Shown one piece after another: positions 9,063 through 17,195 of a DNA stretch of 64,000 nt; position 1 is the stretch's first letter, and the number at the start of each line of letters is the position of its first letter. The notes beneath the pieces are model-generated. The model saw only the letters and a program-made list of their open reading frames with translations, ran no database searches and was not told the origin of the DNA. Where the stretch lies: contig JAEYXS010000117.1 in assembly GCA_023431185.1 (NCBI GenBank), forward strand, positions 62,001 through 126,000, read 5' to 3'. Made by a program: the position numbers and the translations under genes. This stretch comes from Verrucomicrobiota bacterium (GTDB lineage: Bacteria; Verrucomicrobiota; Verrucomicrobiia; Limisphaerales; JAEYXS01).

Positions 9063-9259
9063 AAAACAGAAAGCGGAATGTAGGCACCCCCTCCGGTCAG
9101 GTCAAATATCAACCTGCCAATTTTTATCGTCCTGAACCCCGTGCCGGGAGGTCGGGGCGGCGGCGTTCTCGTCCTCGTCCTCGACGACCTAAACTTTTCC
9201 TTTTCGCCTCCTCCGTTTCTCGCTCTAACTTCATTCTCATGCCCCCACTCTAAATCAGT

Positions 9260-9284
9260 AGGTATGACATCCGCTGTCATACCT
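9260..9284. repeat. 10-bp perfect inverted repeat upstream of serA
   Basis: AGGTATGACA at 9260-9269 is repeated as its exact complement at 9275-9284 around a 5-base centre (TCCGC). It lies about 200 bases upstream of serA. The arms are only moderately GC-rich and no T-run follows on either strand, so an operator or RNA hairpin is as likely as a terminator. Confidence 0.6.
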
Positions 9285-9474
9285 CCCATTTTCCTGAAAA
9301 TATTTTTAAACCACACAACCAGTTGCCCCACAGCAGGTTACACCATAAAACGCCCTTCAACTGAAAATTGCTGAAAAAAATCCGCCTCTCTGAAGAAAAA
9401 TACTCCACTTCATCAACCCCATCTGTCCGCCCCGCTAGAAATCCACTTTCAGCCACCAACCAGCCAACCACCCC

Positions 9475-9558
9475 GTGCCGTTAGGCACGAAAGATTCTTA
9501 GCAGCGGCTTTTCAAGCCGCTGTTTGCCTGCATTGAAATCCCCGTCGCATCGCGACGG
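9475..9558. repeat. REP-like cluster of three hairpins
   Basis: Three perfect stem-loops follow each other: GTGCC/GGCAC at 9475-9488, a 9-bp stem CAGCGGCTT/AAGCCGCTG at 9502-9522 and a 7-bp stem CCGTCGC/GCGACGG at 9542-9558. Short GC-rich stems in tandem inside a non-coding gap resemble repetitive extragenic palindromes. No second copy is present in this window, so the repeat status is an inference. Confidence 0.5.
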
Positions 9559-9648
9559 AAGAATCAAAATTAGATGACCAACTTCGCACGCAGCTTTTCC
9601 ACCATTGTTGGACGGAGGCATTCGCCATCTGTCATTGAGTAGCATTCC

Positions 9649-10059
9649 TCACTTGATCAACCTCAACGAACATGGATAACGGAATAGCAATCCATCCTTG
9701 GCCCGCATCCCGGCCACGATGCTCAAGATGACCTCCAAAATGACCATCAGCGACCCCATGCCGGAAATCACCCACATCAGTGGCACCGTGATAAACACCA
9801 GGAACGGAATGAACGAAAGCAAAAATAACGGGAACAACAAGAACACCGCCCCCAATGCCAAATAGATCAATACTGACAAATGAAAGTTGACGGCCGCCTT
9901 GCCATGCTCGTCAACCGCCGGAATCTCATGCCGCTTCCAGAGCCAGACCACCAACGGCCCCCAGATGTTCCCGAATGGCAGCGCCACAATGAAAATGGCC
10001 AAGGCCGCCAAATGGCTGGCCATGGTCCAATCCCGTTGGATTTTTTCTTCGGTCGTCAT
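9649..10059 (-). CDS. DUF4870 family small membrane protein
   Basis: From ATG 10059 the product has 136 residues and begins MTTEEKIQRDWTMASHLAAL, the typical opening of DUF4870 (Tic20-like) proteins. The next segment NIWGPLVVWLWKRHEIPAVD, then DEHGKAAVNFHLSVLIY, gives the conserved GPLxxWLxKR...D.HGKxAxNFxLS signature. There are three or four membrane segments. Function is unknown; the family is widespread and usually not essential. A start 11 codons earlier is possible but disrupts the conserved N-terminus. It follows the lipoprotein gene by 37 bases on the same strand. Confidence 0.9.
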   Translation of the reverse strand: MTTEEKIQRDWTMASHLAALAIFIVALPFGNIWGPLVVWLWKRHEIPAVDEHGKAAVNFHLSVLIYLALGAVFLLFPLFLLSFIPFLVFITVPLMWVISGMGSLMVILEVILSIVAGMRAKDGLLFRYPCSLRLIK

Positions 10060-10096
10060 GCCTGTCCTCCAGGCTGCCGGTTCACTGCGCACGCCC

Positions 10097-10825
10097 TCAC
10101 ATCGGCCCCATCTTTACGCTATAAACCTTCACAGCAGAGTTTGACAGGAAGAGTTTCATGCCGGTGTAGTTCTGCGCCGCCCCAGCCGCCTTCTCCAACA
10201 TCTCCTGACCATCCACCAGCACGCTGAATTTGCCGCTTTGCCGCTCCAACCGCACCTTGTGCGGTTTGGGTCCCGCCATTGAGACCGAATTTGATGGCTC
10301 TTCCACACCGGTCAACGTGCATTCAAATCCTTGCGCATTCTCCACCACCATCATGGCCATCGGCTTCACCCCGGATTTCCCCTCCAGCAAGGCTTCCAGC
10401 TTGCTCGGCTCCGCCCCCTTCTCCGGTGCCGCCGTCATGCTGAACTCGATATAAAAATCCCCCGTCAGCGGCATCAACGGCAGTTGGCAGCCGCACCGTT
10501 GGTTAAGTGACGTGCCCAGATACGGTTTGCCGCCTTCCCGGTTGATTTTAGTCGGCAACACTCGCTCGATTCTTGTCCAGCCCTGCGGCAGATCCGTCGT
10601 GGCTGAGCTGAAGTCCTCGAAAAATTCTTCGGTCGGCCTGACCGCTACTGGCTCCGTCGGTACACTGTCCGTCTTGGGACGTGGGTTGCTCTCCGCTACC
10701 GCTGACTGTGTGTTCACGGCTGGCCGGGTATTTGCCGCGTGCTCCGCTTCCTTCTTCTTGCAGGCAGTCAAGGCCATGAACACTGCCACCAATGGCACGA
10801 GTTGCTTCATCGACAGTTTTTTCAT
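10097..10825 (-). CDS. Lipoprotein with LamG-like C-terminal domain
   Basis: The 242-residue product starts at ATG 10825 with AAGGGA upstream. It has a lipoprotein signal: basic start, hydrophobic core and lipobox LTAC with Cys22, followed by KKKE. Residues about 25-65 are a low-complexity linker. From about residue 70 (EEFFEDFSSATTDLPQGWTR) the sequence resembles a concanavalin/LamG-like jellyroll as found in DUF1080-type proteins, ending VKVYSVKMGPM. No catalytic residues are evident. It sits 28 bases after the serine hydrolase and 37 before the DUF4870 gene, so the three may be cotranscribed. The role is unknown, perhaps carbohydrate or surface binding. Confidence 0.8.
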   Translation of the reverse strand: MKKLSMKQLVPLVAVFMALTACKKKEAEHAANTRPAVNTQSAVAESNPRPKTDSVPTEPVAVRPTEEFFEDFSSATTDLPQGWTRIERVLPTKINREGGKPYLGTSLNQRCGCQLPLMPLTGDFYIEFSMTAAPEKGAEPSKLEALLEGKSGVKPMAMMVVENAQGFECTLTGVEEPSNSVSMAGPKPHKVRLERQSGKFSVLVDGQEMLEKAAGAAQNYTGMKLFLSNSAVKVYSVKMGPM

Positions 10826-10853
10826 ACGGATTTCCCTTTCTGCAGTTTCTATA

Positions 10854-12851
10854 CTAGGGCACCAGCCGTAGCCGGTAAAACCGCCCGCCAGGAGCGTTGC
10901 TCAGATCGGTCACCGTTACTTTCCGGTCAGCACCCTGCACGGTCTCACTCACCGACCACTCGCTGGGATTGATTGACTCGGCAGCAGCTCCCCCCACGCT
11001 TCCAGCAACCTTGGTCCAGTTGATCAAATCACCGGAGAACTCGATGTCATAAGCCACATCCACTCGCGCCGGAGAACGCACAAATTCCACCGTCCGCTCG
11101 CCTGCCCCTTGCTGGAATACCCTCTGAGTTCCGTCGGCTGCGTTCGGGAATCGCCCAAACGCATACTCGATCAAGGTGGGAATACCGTCATTATCACTGT
11201 CCTCCGTATCGCCAGCCCCAGGTTTGAGCACCCCCAGAGTGTTATTCCAGAACCACCCCAGCTTCCAGTTCAGATAAGGATGCAGATCACCGCTGGGAAA
11301 ACTGCCGATGGCGAGCAAGGGAGTCGCCGCGTTGTTGTCCAACACGCTGATGTCACTGTATCCCCGGTCATTGCAGAAAATCACCCACTCCAGCGCATGC
11401 CCGCCGGTCTGTCGTTGGCGCGCCACTGTCGCCGCCTCATCCACGCTCCCGTAAAAAGTATAAAAGAAGCCGCCGCCCGGTGTCGCACTGGCCTTGGGCA
11501 CACCCGTCATCCGGAACGCTCGCATGAACCGGCAGTAATCCGGTGCCGAGGAAGCCATGCCGCCCGCAGCATCGTTGTTGATGTAAGTCGTCGCCAGCAC
11601 GACTCCGGGCGGTGGCGGCGTGGTGTATGGCTCCTCCGAAGGCGATCGGATCGTATAAGCCCCCAGCGGATTCCCGATCATCTCCGTCACACTTTTCTCA
11701 TAACGCTGTCCCGTGATGACCTCACTGATGGCTCCCAGCACGCCATAGCCAAAATTGGAATAGATGCTGTCTGCCCCCGGCGTGAACAGAAGCGGCTGCG
11801 TCCCTAGCCACGAAAGCACCTCAATAAAATTCGCCGGACGCCCCAGGTTCAAGGCCGTCCCCACTTCATTTTCATCCGGCTTATACCGTTGGAACCCTGC
11901 CTGATGTCCCATCAAATGGTCCACCGTGATGTCTGTGAAACCCGGCACCCAAGTCATCCCGGCCGGCGGGGTCAATTGCAGCAGATCCACCATCTTCTGG
12001 GAGCCACTTAATTGCCCGGCCCGAATCAGGTTCTTGATCAGCGTGATCGTCAGCGGCTTGCTCACGCTGCCGAGCTTCATCGGTGTGTTGTAATGCAATG
12101 GTGCCGAGCGCGCATAATCCGTCCAGCCGTAGCTGCGCCGGTACAGCAATCTGCCATCATACGTCACCGCCGCCGTGATGCCTGGATAACACGCATCGTC
12201 CAGATAGGCTTTGATGGCGGCGTCAAAACCAGCGAACACCGCCGGCACATCACCTGTTTCCGGTATCGTCACCGTGGATGGCGTGGTGCTCACATACATT
12301 TCTCCAAGGAACTCCCAGTCATTGCCTCCTGTAGTTTCCCGCAATTCCACGTTCGTGATCTGCTTGGTGCTGGACAGTCCCAAGAACCATTCCGTGTCGT
12401 TCGGCGGATTGAACTGGAAACGGCCCACCACCGTACTCCCATTCTTCAGAGTGATATCAAACGTGGAATCTACGAATGTCTGACCACTGCCCAAAGGGTC
12501 TGTCTCCGGTTCAACGAAATGAAACCCAAACGCGTAGATCGGTTCATCGGGCATCAGGTTCAAGTTCATCTTTCCCACCACGGATACCTCCGCACCGCTC
12601 ATCCTGTCAGTCTGCTGGGCTGTACCTCCCACGTGCAATTGCGTGGCTCCAGAAGCCAGCGTCACTATGATGCCTCCCAACACTCTTGGCGTCGTCGCCA
12701 CACCTATATCCGGCAATGTACCTGTGCTGCTGAAAGCTCCGGTCGCACTAAGAAATTCCGCCTTGTCGGTGTAATGCTGAATTAGCGCCTGACTGCTTGT
12801 CGGCAAACTAAGCAGTATCAAACATATCAACACTGACACTACAGCTTTCAA
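10854..12851 (-). CDS. Secreted serine hydrolase (beta-lactamase/class C fold) with extra N- and C-terminal modules
   Basis: The 665-residue product starts at TTG 12851; an AAGAAGGA motif 6 bases upstream supports this start. A signal peptide (about 1-22) is followed by a 165-residue beta-rich module of the kind seen in PEP-CTERM-type secreted proteins (IYAFGFHFVEPE, VELRETTGGNDWEFLGEMYV). Residues about 205-520 form the beta-lactamase fold: S262-V-S-K265 is the SxxK nucleophile/base motif, Y364-S-N366 the YxN motif, and GGHA near 480 replaces the KTG box. The C-terminal part has a calcium-binding-like DSDNDGIPTLIEYAFGR and a beta domain found at the end of many verrucomicrobial secreted proteins. 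It is probably an esterase or peptidase acting on peptide or ester substrates; true beta-lactamase activity is unlikely. Confidence 0.9.
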   Translation of the reverse strand: MKAVVSVLICLILLSLPTSSQALIQHYTDKAEFLSATGAFSSTGTLPDIGVATTPRVLGGIIVTLASGATQLHVGGTAQQTDRMSGAEVSVVGKMNLNLMPDEPIYAFGFHFVEPETDPLGSGQTFVDSTFDITLKNGSTVVGRFQFNPPNDTEWFLGLSSTKQITNVELRETTGGNDWEFLGEMYVSTTPSTVTIPETGDVPAVFAGFDAAIKAYLDDACYPGITAAVTYDGRLLYRRSYGWTDYARSAPLHYNTPMKLGSVSKPLTITLIKNLIRAGQLSGSQKMVDLLQLTPPAGMTWVPGFTDITVDHLMGHQAGFQRYKPDENEVGTALNLGRPANFIEVLSWLGTQPLLFTPGADSIYSNFGYGVLGAISEVITGQRYEKSVTEMIGNPLGAYTIRSPSEEPYTTPPPPGVVLATTYINNDAAGGMASSAPDYCRFMRAFRMTGVPKASATPGGGFFYTFYGSVDEAATVARQRQTGGHALEWVIFCNDRGYSDISVLDNNAATPLLAIGSFPSGDLHPYLNWKLGWFWNNTLGVLKPGAGDTEDSDNDGIPTLIEYAFGRFPNAADGTQRVFQQGAGERTVEFVRSPARVDVAYDIEFSGDLINWTKVAGSVGGAAAESINPSEWSVSETVQGADRKVTVTDLSNAPGGRFYRLRLVP

Positions 12852-12857
12852 GGCGCA

Positions 12858-12865
12858 TCCTTCTT
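12858..12865 (-). promoter_or_regulatory. Ribosome binding site supporting the TTG start of the serine hydrolase
   Basis: AAGAAGGA on the minus strand lies 6 bases ahead of the TTG at 12851. The TTG directly opens the signal peptide, and no ATG or GTG in frame offers a better one. Confidence 0.6.
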
Positions 12866-12962
12866 ACGCCAACTATCTATTAAACTTATGCTCTCCGTGC
12901 AAAGAAAAAATTGGTGCAATCAAACATCCGCGACGACGGCATTCATCTATCGCCAGACTGGT

Positions 12963-13688
12963 TCAATTGCCCCTGAATATCCTCACCTCATCCACCACCG
13001 CCTTCTTCGGCACCGCCAGCCGCAGCATCCGCTTCGTCGGGTGCGCAAACCCCTTGGAACTGAACTCTCCGACCGCTTTTCCATCCAGCGCCACCGCCAG
13101 CTTGTCCCCGGTGATCTGCACGCGGATGCCATACCATTTCCCCGTCTCCAGCTTCACCGGCAACGTCTTCCTCAGCGACGCGATGAACGCATTGTCCTCC
13201 TTCGTCAGCTTCTTCTCCTTGCGCGCCTCGTAATACTTCAGATTCATGTTCCCCGTCTTCAAGTCCTCGATCACCACCTTGTCCACACTCGCCGTGACCT
13301 TGAAGAGATGCCCCGCATGGACCTCCTTCAACTGCAAATCCGCAAAGTTCAACCCCAGCGAATCCGCCTTGTCCTCCAGCATGAACTTCAGCTCCACCGT
13401 CCCGTCTTTGAACTCCATCGGCTGCGTCACCGACACCGCATGATCTGCCTCCGCGTGCATGTAGATGTGCATCGCCCCATCCTTCAGATCCACCTGCTTG
13501 TTCCCCTTTGCCCGGCTCTTGCTGTTCGTCCCCCAGCCGTCCCCCGGCTCATCCGTCTTCTCCTGCGACTCCTTCCGCTCAAAATCATCCGAGAAAATGA
13601 GCTTGCCCCGCTCATCGGCACCCAGCGTCGTTGAGATTAGGGTGGAGATGATCGCGAAGGTGAAAGCGAGTCTGAATGGCGTTTTCAT
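12963..13688 (-). CDS. Secreted LamG/DUF1080-like protein
   Basis: The 241-residue product starts at ATG 13688 with a signal peptide ending near TTLGADE. The mature part begins GKLIFSDDFERKESQEKTDE and reads as a single jellyroll: a strand-rich body with MEFKDGTVELKFML, KWYGIRVQITGDKLAVALDG and a closing strand VVDEVRIFRGN. The order SDDFER...GDGW...LxDGxMHI...LDGKxVGEF is that of verrucomicrobial and planctomycetal proteins related to DUF1080 (3-keto-disaccharide hydrolase/LamG). No catalytic residue can be assigned. It is monocistronic. Likely a secreted carbohydrate-binding or carbohydrate-modifying protein. Confidence 0.82.
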   Translation of the reverse strand: MKTPFRLAFTFAIISTLISTTLGADERGKLIFSDDFERKESQEKTDEPGDGWGTNSKSRAKGNKQVDLKDGAMHIYMHAEADHAVSVTQPMEFKDGTVELKFMLEDKADSLGLNFADLQLKEVHAGHLFKVTASVDKVVIEDLKTGNMNLKYYEARKEKKLTKEDNAFIASLRKTLPVKLETGKWYGIRVQITGDKLAVALDGKAVGEFSSKGFAHPTKRMLRLAVPKKAVVDEVRIFRGN

Positions 13689-13923
13689 GGCTTATGACCA
13701 CGAGTAAGCACGCCTCCGCGCAATTTGCCAAGGTAGATTGTTCCCGTCCGCGACAGGGTTGGAGGCTCCTTCCAAGAAGAGTGTAAGCTCGCTGACGCAC
13801 TCAGCTCCCTCTACTCCAGCAAATGGAGGAGAGGACCGGAGAGTGGAGGAGCCACACCCGCTCCAAGCCTAATCCATGGCAACGATTCCGCCCCTCACCC
13901 CTCTCACCTCGCCCCTTCTCAAA

Positions 13924-15423
13924 CTACTCTGGCAGTTCCTTACCCTTCGTCTCCGGTCCGAACCAGATGACCACCAGCCCCACCAGATAGATAAACGCCA
14001 TCGTCTTCGCTGCAGCTGGGAAGCTGCCGTCAAAATGCTTCATCAATGTCGCCGTTTGCAATCCGCCGACTGCCGCCAGAATGCGGCCGAAGTTGAACGC
14101 AAATCCCTGCCCGGTTGCCCGCACACTCGTCGGATAAAGTTCCGGCAGATAAAGCGGGAACCAACCATAGAACGCCGCCGAGACACTGCCCGCCAAAAAC
14201 ACCGCAAAGAGGAATGTGTCCCCATACACCATTGTATCGCGATACAAGAAATAGGCCGACCCCAAAGAGGCCGCGCACAAAAACGCATACACCGGCCGGC
14301 GCCCAAAGAAATCACACAAGACCGCTGCCAAAATCGTTCCCACGATCGCCCCCACCGAGCTCCAAACCTGCGTCCATTCCTTCGCAAACTTGGCATCCGG
14401 GCCAGCCAGCTCCGTTGCCCAACGCGGTGCCCATTGCAGCGCTCCCCATGTGCCCAACAAGGCCACACCCGCCAGCGCCGCACCGAATACCATCATCTTG
14501 ATGATTCTCGCCTTTCCTTCGCCCGTCATCGAACCCGCCACCATCGCGCGCTCCAGATACCGTTTCACCGGATACAGATAGCCCACCAATGCGATCGCCA
14601 GACCGATCAACGTGACAAAGCCGGCCACCCATCCGCCCGGCCCCGCCGGTGACCACACATAAATGATGACCAAAGCACCCAGACACCCGATCAGCACACC
14701 GATCAAATCCTGTGTCGCCCAATGCGAAGTCCCTCCCTTCTCCTTCTCTTCCTCCCACTTCTCCGATTCTGGCACAAATAATCGGATCATGAAGATCAGC
14801 AAAGCCGGAAACGCACCCGAGATCATCAGGAAGCGCCACGCCGAATTATGTAACAGATACTCCACCGTCTTCTGTGAGAGCCCCATCGACAACATCGCCC
14901 CTTGGATGCTGTCGATCATCCCAATCAAACCCATGCTCAAAAAGGCCACCATCAGGAAGCCCACATTTGCCGCCGCTCCGATAAGGCCGGCCACGATCGC
15001 CCGCGACTTGCCCGGCCATATCTCATTCACCAGCGCCACCCCCAGCGACCACTCGCCACCCATCCCCAATGAAGCGATGAACCGCAACACGGCGATGTGC
15101 CACGCCTCCGTCGCAAAACCGCACAATCCGGTGAAGATCGCGTATGTGAAGATGCTCAAGGACATCGCCTTGACCCGCCCGATGCGGTCACCCAGCCAGC
15201 CGAACAACACTCCGCCCGTCGCCGCCCCGATCAGAAACACCGCGATGATGATGGAAAACCACTTGCCCGCATCTGCCGCCGCCGCGTCGCCCAGCAACTC
15301 TTTCAGCGCCGGTTGACCGATCAACGGGAACAACCCCATCTCAAACCCGTCGAAAAGCCAGCCGAGGATGGCCGCGATCAAGGCCATCCATTTGCCTGTA
15401 TTTGATTTAGCGTTCTTGGACAT
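13924..15423 (-). CDS. MFS transporter, metabolite:proton symporter type
   Basis: The 499-residue product starts at ATG 15423 and has about twelve membrane segments. The opening GWLFDGFEMGLFPLI and the loop GWLGDRIGRVKAMSLS (MFS motif A) put it in the major facilitator superfamily, nearest to the acid/sugar symporter branches (compare the conserved D-G-F-E/D in helix 1 and FIASLGMGGEWSLGVALV in helix 4). A long central hydrophilic part and an insertion around residues 210-240 make it longer than the usual 420-460. Substrate is probably an organic acid or sugar acid but cannot be fixed from sequence. It is monocistronic and divergent from the transhydrogenase gene. Confidence 0.88.
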   Translation of the reverse strand: MSKNAKSNTGKWMALIAAILGWLFDGFEMGLFPLIGQPALKELLGDAAAADAGKWFSIIIAVFLIGAATGGVLFGWLGDRIGRVKAMSLSIFTYAIFTGLCGFATEAWHIAVLRFIASLGMGGEWSLGVALVNEIWPGKSRAIVAGLIGAAANVGFLMVAFLSMGLIGMIDSIQGAMLSMGLSQKTVEYLLHNSAWRFLMISGAFPALLIFMIRLFVPESEKWEEEKEKGGTSHWATQDLIGVLIGCLGALVIIYVWSPAGPGGWVAGFVTLIGLAIALVGYLYPVKRYLERAMVAGSMTGEGKARIIKMMVFGAALAGVALLGTWGALQWAPRWATELAGPDAKFAKEWTQVWSSVGAIVGTILAAVLCDFFGRRPVYAFLCAASLGSAYFLYRDTMVYGDTFLFAVFLAGSVSAAFYGWFPLYLPELYPTSVRATGQGFAFNFGRILAAVGGLQTATLMKHFDGSFPAAAKTMAFIYLVGLVVIWFGPETKGKELPE

Positions 15424-15772
15424 AAGTAAGCGGCAAAAAACTAAAAGCCCGTCACAATTCGTCCTTTGGTGAGACGAAACTGGCAGGCAGACGCACCACG
15501 AAACGGATTTATTCGCACCCGGTCAACGAATTTTTCCCCAAACCCCAATAAAATTCTTTGCGAAGCATCGTTAGCTTGCTCCCTCAAGCCCTTTGATCTG
15601 CGGCCAAAATTTTCGAGTTACGCATCACACATTCCGCTCTTCATCTTGTCCATCCTGTTAATCCTGTCAAAAACTCCGTGCCCTTCGTGTCTCCGTGGCC
15701 ATATTTTGCTTCTCCCGCAAACACATTGCCGCTATCGTCTCCTTAAACCCCGTTCGGCATATCGCCTCCCTC
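15424..15772. other. Divergent intergenic region, promoters plus a dispersed repeat
   Basis: This 349-base space separates the divergent MFS and transhydrogenase genes. No reading frame in it looks real. Its right part (about 15642-15700) has two wording-like segments, CATCCTGTTAATCCTGTCAA and CCCTTCGTGTCTCCGTGG, that resemble short dispersed repeats known from many bacterial genomes. Promoters for both genes must lie here but I cannot place them with confidence. Confidence 0.6.
15642..15700. repeat. Candidate dispersed repeat (CCTGTTAATCCTGTC / CTTCGTGTCTCCGTGG type)
   Basis: The segment carries an internal near-duplication (ATCCTGTTA then ATCCTGTCA) followed by CCGTGCCCTTCGTGTCTCCG. From memory, near-identical phrases recur in intergenic DNA of Verrucomicrobia and other phyla. 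There is one copy in this window, so recurrence is not shown here. Confidence 0.4.
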
Positions 15773-17191
15773 ATGGAGACCAAACATTATGACCTCGTGG
15801 TCATCGGCTCCGGTCCGGCCGGTGAAAAAGGCGCCGCGCAAGCGGCTTACTTCGGCAAACGCGTCGCCCTGATCGAGAAAGAGCATGTCCTTGGCGGGGC
15901 CGCCGCCAATACCGGCACCCTGCCCTCCAAAACTCTCCGGGAGACCGCGCTTTATCTCTCCGGCTTTCACCAGCGCGGCCTCTACGGCATCAACTTCTCA
16001 TTGAAAGACAAAGTCACCGCCCGTGACTTCCTTTATCGCGAACAACAGGTGGTCCAGACCGAACGCGCGCGTATCGCCGAAAATCTCAAACGCCACAAAG
16101 TCGATCTCTATAAAGGCTTTGCAGCCTTCGAGGATGCCCATACCATTTCCGTCAAGCCGGCTCATTCACCCGCCGCACACATCCGCGGTGAAGTCATCCT
16201 GATCGCCACCGGTTCGCACCCGCATCATCCGCCGCAGTTCCCTTTTCATGATGCCCGTGTTTATGACTCGGACACCATTCTGACCCTGCGCGAGATCCCC
16301 GCTACCATGCTCATCGCCGGTGGTGGCGTCATCGGTTGCGAATACGCCTGCCTCTTCTCTGCCTTGGGCGTGAAGGTTTCCCTGGTGGAAGGTCGTGATC
16401 GCTTGCTCGGTTTCCTGGATGCCGAAGTCTCCCATGCCTTCGCCGCCAGCATGACCGCGATGGGCGTGGATCTGCACATGCCCGACTCCATTGAGTCCGT
16501 CACAGCGGAAGACGAAATCATTGTCACCCTGAAATCCAGCAAACGTCTGGCCGTCCAGAACATCCTCGCGGCTACTGGTCGCACCGGTAACACCGAGGGC
16601 ATGAACCTGGAAGGCATCGGCGTGCAACCCAACAAGCGCGGCACACTGGAGGTCAACGCCAGTTACCAGACTGCCATCCCCCACATCTACGCCGTGGGCG
16701 ATGTCATCGGCTTCCCCGCCCTCGCCTCCACTTCCATGGAGCAAGCTCGCGTGGCCATGGTCCATGCTTTCGATCTCAAGTACAAATCCAGTGTCGCCCA
16801 CATCCTTCCCTACGGCATTTACACCATCCCGGAATGCTCCATGGCCGGTGAAACCGAGGAATCGTTGACGCAAAAAAACATTCCTTACGTAGTCGGCCGC
16901 ACCCGTTACGGCCACAATGCCCGCGGCCAGATCATCGGTGACAAAGACGGCTTCCTGAAACTCATCTTCGCCGAAGACGACATGAAGCTGCTGGGCGTCC
17001 ACGTCATCGGCGAGCAAGCCAGCGAACTCGTTCACATCGGCCTCATGGCCCTGCAAACCAAGTCGGGAGCCGACCTCTTTATCCAGACGTGCTTCAATTA
17101 CCCCACCCTTTCTGAGATGTATAAATATGCGACCTATGATGCCCTCGGCCAACGCGCCAAACGCCTCAAGGCTCGCGAGCAAGACATTTAG
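15773..17191 (+). CDS. sthA: Soluble pyridine nucleotide transhydrogenase
   Basis: From ATG 15773 the product has 472 residues and begins METKHYDLVVIGSGPAGEKG, with the FAD-binding GxGxxG. The position that holds the redox-active CxxxxC in related disulfide reductases reads GGAAANTGTLPSKTLRE, so there is no active disulfide. This agrees with SthA, which transfers hydride directly between NAD(H) and NADP(H). The NAD(P) domain has IAGGGVIGCEYACLFSALGV, and ATGRTGNTEGM, VYAVGDVIGFPALAS-like IYAVGDVIGFPALAS and YGIYTIPECSMAG match E. coli SthA closely. It runs in the cytoplasm to balance NADPH. A frame extending 26 codons upstream is not conserved. The exported isomerase gene starts 4 bases downstream, so the two are probably cotranscribed. 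Confidence 0.94.
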   Translation: METKHYDLVVIGSGPAGEKGAAQAAYFGKRVALIEKEHVLGGAAANTGTLPSKTLRETALYLSGFHQRGLYGINFSLKDKVTARDFLYREQQVVQTERARIAENLKRHKVDLYKGFAAFEDAHTISVKPAHSPAAHIRGEVILIATGSHPHHPPQFPFHDARVYDSDTILTLREIPATMLIAGGGVIGCEYACLFSALGVKVSLVEGRDRLLGFLDAEVSHAFAASMTAMGVDLHMPDSIESVTAEDEIIVTLKSSKRLAVQNILAATGRTGNTEGMNLEGIGVQPNKRGTLEVNASYQTAIPHIYAVGDVIGFPALASTSMEQARVAMVHAFDLKYKSSVAHILPYGIYTIPECSMAGETEESLTQKNIPYVVGRTRYGHNARGQIIGDKDGFLKLIFAEDDMKLLGVHVIGEQASELVHIGLMALQTKSGADLFIQTCFNYPTLSEMYKYATYDALGQRAKRLKAREQDI

Positions 17192-17195
17192 CTGT

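Larger units (their letters stand above)
9063..9648. other. Non-coding stretch with hairpins
   Basis: This 586-base gap lies between serA and the DUF4870 gene. Reading frames inside it are short, overlap each other and look like translated low-complexity DNA. It contains a pyrimidine-rich stretch around 9150-9250, a 10-bp perfect inverted repeat at 9260-9284 and a compact array of three hairpins at 9475-9558. I see no convincing gene. The serA promoter must lie in its left part. Confidence 0.7.

Noticed and set aside
7617..9083. A 488-codon open frame on the plus strand across serA
   Set aside because: It is the mirror of the serA frame in GC-rich DNA; the translation is rich in R, H and Q without any family motif.
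9059..9374. Short frames on both strands in the gap upstream of serA
   Set aside because: Repetitive S/P/R-rich products that follow the pyrimidine-rich DNA, with no start signal.
13887..13921. A CCCCTCACCCCTCTCACC-like segment as a fifth copy of the CTCTCCC repeat
   Set aside because: It has the tail-like part only and no GGGAGAG arm, so it cannot be counted as a copy.
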